A stretch of DNA of 46,896 bases. Source: Pezizomycotina sp. ARF18. Its lineage: Eukaryota; Ascomycota. The DNA lies in the NCBI GenBank assembly GCA_002224055.1, contig AZLU01000286.1:1-46896 (forward strand), in the 5' to 3' direction. The notes beneath the pieces were generated by a model that was not told the origin of the DNA, did not search any database, and was given only the letters and a program-made list of their open reading frames with translations. A program made the translations under genes and the position numbers. Each line of letters opens with the position of its first letter. Positions within the stretch are counted from its first letter, which is position 1. This document shows, piece after piece, positions 45,878 to 46,896 of the stretch.

Positions 45878-46896
45878 CGTTGTTGAGTTGTATATTAGTG
45901 ATGTTATGTAATTTTGGTGTGATAAGTTGGATGGAATATTTGTTGTAAGGAGCTAGGAGGTACAACGTTTATTTATAACCCGATGTCTCATTAACTCGAG
46001 ATACAAAATAGACTCTAACAATGAAAAGGAAGTTCTAGAGCATCCTTAAACGAATGATCAACCGCCTAAAAGAGAAACAAGGCTTGGATCATTAGGCGAC
46101 AGGATTCGAAGTTGTGCGAATGTGAGATAGATAGTATTGTAGGTGGATATGATGTTATGATGAAACAAGGAATGATAGAAAATAAAATAGCGGTGGGTTG
46201 TCAACTTTCAAGCTTAAGGGTCGTTCCGTCCACTTTAATTAGCGTCAAAATATGCAAATCGGATGGCGGTAGCGGGATGAAGCTTTCTAGGGCTCTCAAG
46301 AAGTAACTTCTGTATGTGTAATACAAGTACGAGGTACATGGACCTGACTTCTCTAGGCATCCATATTTGCGCCTTCTTCTTTGCGTTCCCACCCCATGCC
46401 CTACGAACCCATGGCCACCGAAAAAGTAAAACACAGCCCCGGAAGTTGGAAAATGTCATGATCTCCAACAGGCCACAACAAGCACGGAAGCTATCGGCCG
46501 TTCAGTCACAGTGCGCTAACAGTATTGACTTCCAGTAAGCCCCTAATCACGAGGAAAATTTGAGCTAGGATCCTTGGACGATTCGCCGCCTATGGCTTTT
46601 CTCGAACACTGCCCGGATTAGGCCGACATTTGCAATAACTGAGACGTGTTTAGCATCCCCTTGCGAATAAGCTTAAGGCGAGCTGCAGCTTTCTTAAGCG
46701 AGGTTTGCTAAAGGTTCAAGGAAACGATCACTGAGACTTTCATAAGGATGGAGGGAGTGTAATGGAGTAATTGTGTCACCAGCGCGGTGAGCGAGGATGT
46801 CGACTGCGGGCTTCGGGATGCTAAGCTCCACCGAAACTCGGAGGCAGCGCGAAGGTTTTAACGGGCGGCTGCTTTGTATCCACGGTATCCACAGCA
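45878..46896. other. Unassigned right end of the window
   Basis: It carries the upstream region of the GRDP gene. Short overlapping frames at 46112-46538 have no motif. Composition is normal. Any gene entering from the right is not recognisable. Confidence 0.5.

Overview
This window looks like nuclear DNA of a filamentous ascomycete (Pezizomycotina). The reasons are short introns (about 50-140 nt, GTRNGT donors, CTRAY-like branch points, YAG acceptors), several recognisably fungal protein families, and two retroelement blocks in which CpA/TpG is almost entirely replaced by TpA, the signature of repeat-induced point mutation (RIP). The class of fungus cannot be decided from the sequence. No bacterial operons, tRNA, rRNA or CRISPR were found.

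Layout. 1-1384: RIP-destroyed Ty1/Copia relic. 1683-1973: frameshifted coiled-coil relic. 3126-6037: two divergent (head-to-head) copies of a BTB/POZ gene with an N-terminal eight-cysteine cluster, separated by a T-rich microsatellite. 6248-22448: a local family of six F-box-like paralogs (A minus, B minus, D plus, E plus, C minus, F minus). Its members share an F-box-like N-terminus, a leucine-rich middle, two CxxC pairs and a terminal WW-containing exon. 22672-27567: a complete but RIP-killed Ty1/Copia LTR element on the minus strand, with two LTRs of about 310 bp and a flanking direct repeat. 27.6-33 kb: mostly unassigned, with one Ser/Pro-rich candidate gene. 33.0-45.9 kb: four recognisable minus-strand genes, namely a secreted DUF1254/DUF1214 protein, a succinate-semialdehyde-dehydrogenase-type aldehyde dehydrogenase, a purine nucleoside permease (NUP family) and a glycine-rich-domain (DUF1399/GRDP) protein. 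The last kilobase is unassigned.

No pathway links these genes. The left half is an accessory, repeat-bounded region of tandem and inverted duplicates; the right half is ordinary gene space.

Almost every multi-exon gene, including the metabolic ones, carries several 1-2 nt frameshifts while splice sites and protein motifs stay intact. Many frameshifts fall in short homopolymers. Either the region is decaying or, more likely for the right half, the assembly is unpolished long-read sequence. Coordinates therefore give whole gene spans across exons and frame changes. A few true nonsense codons (F-box copies B and D) argue that some family members are also real pseudogenes.
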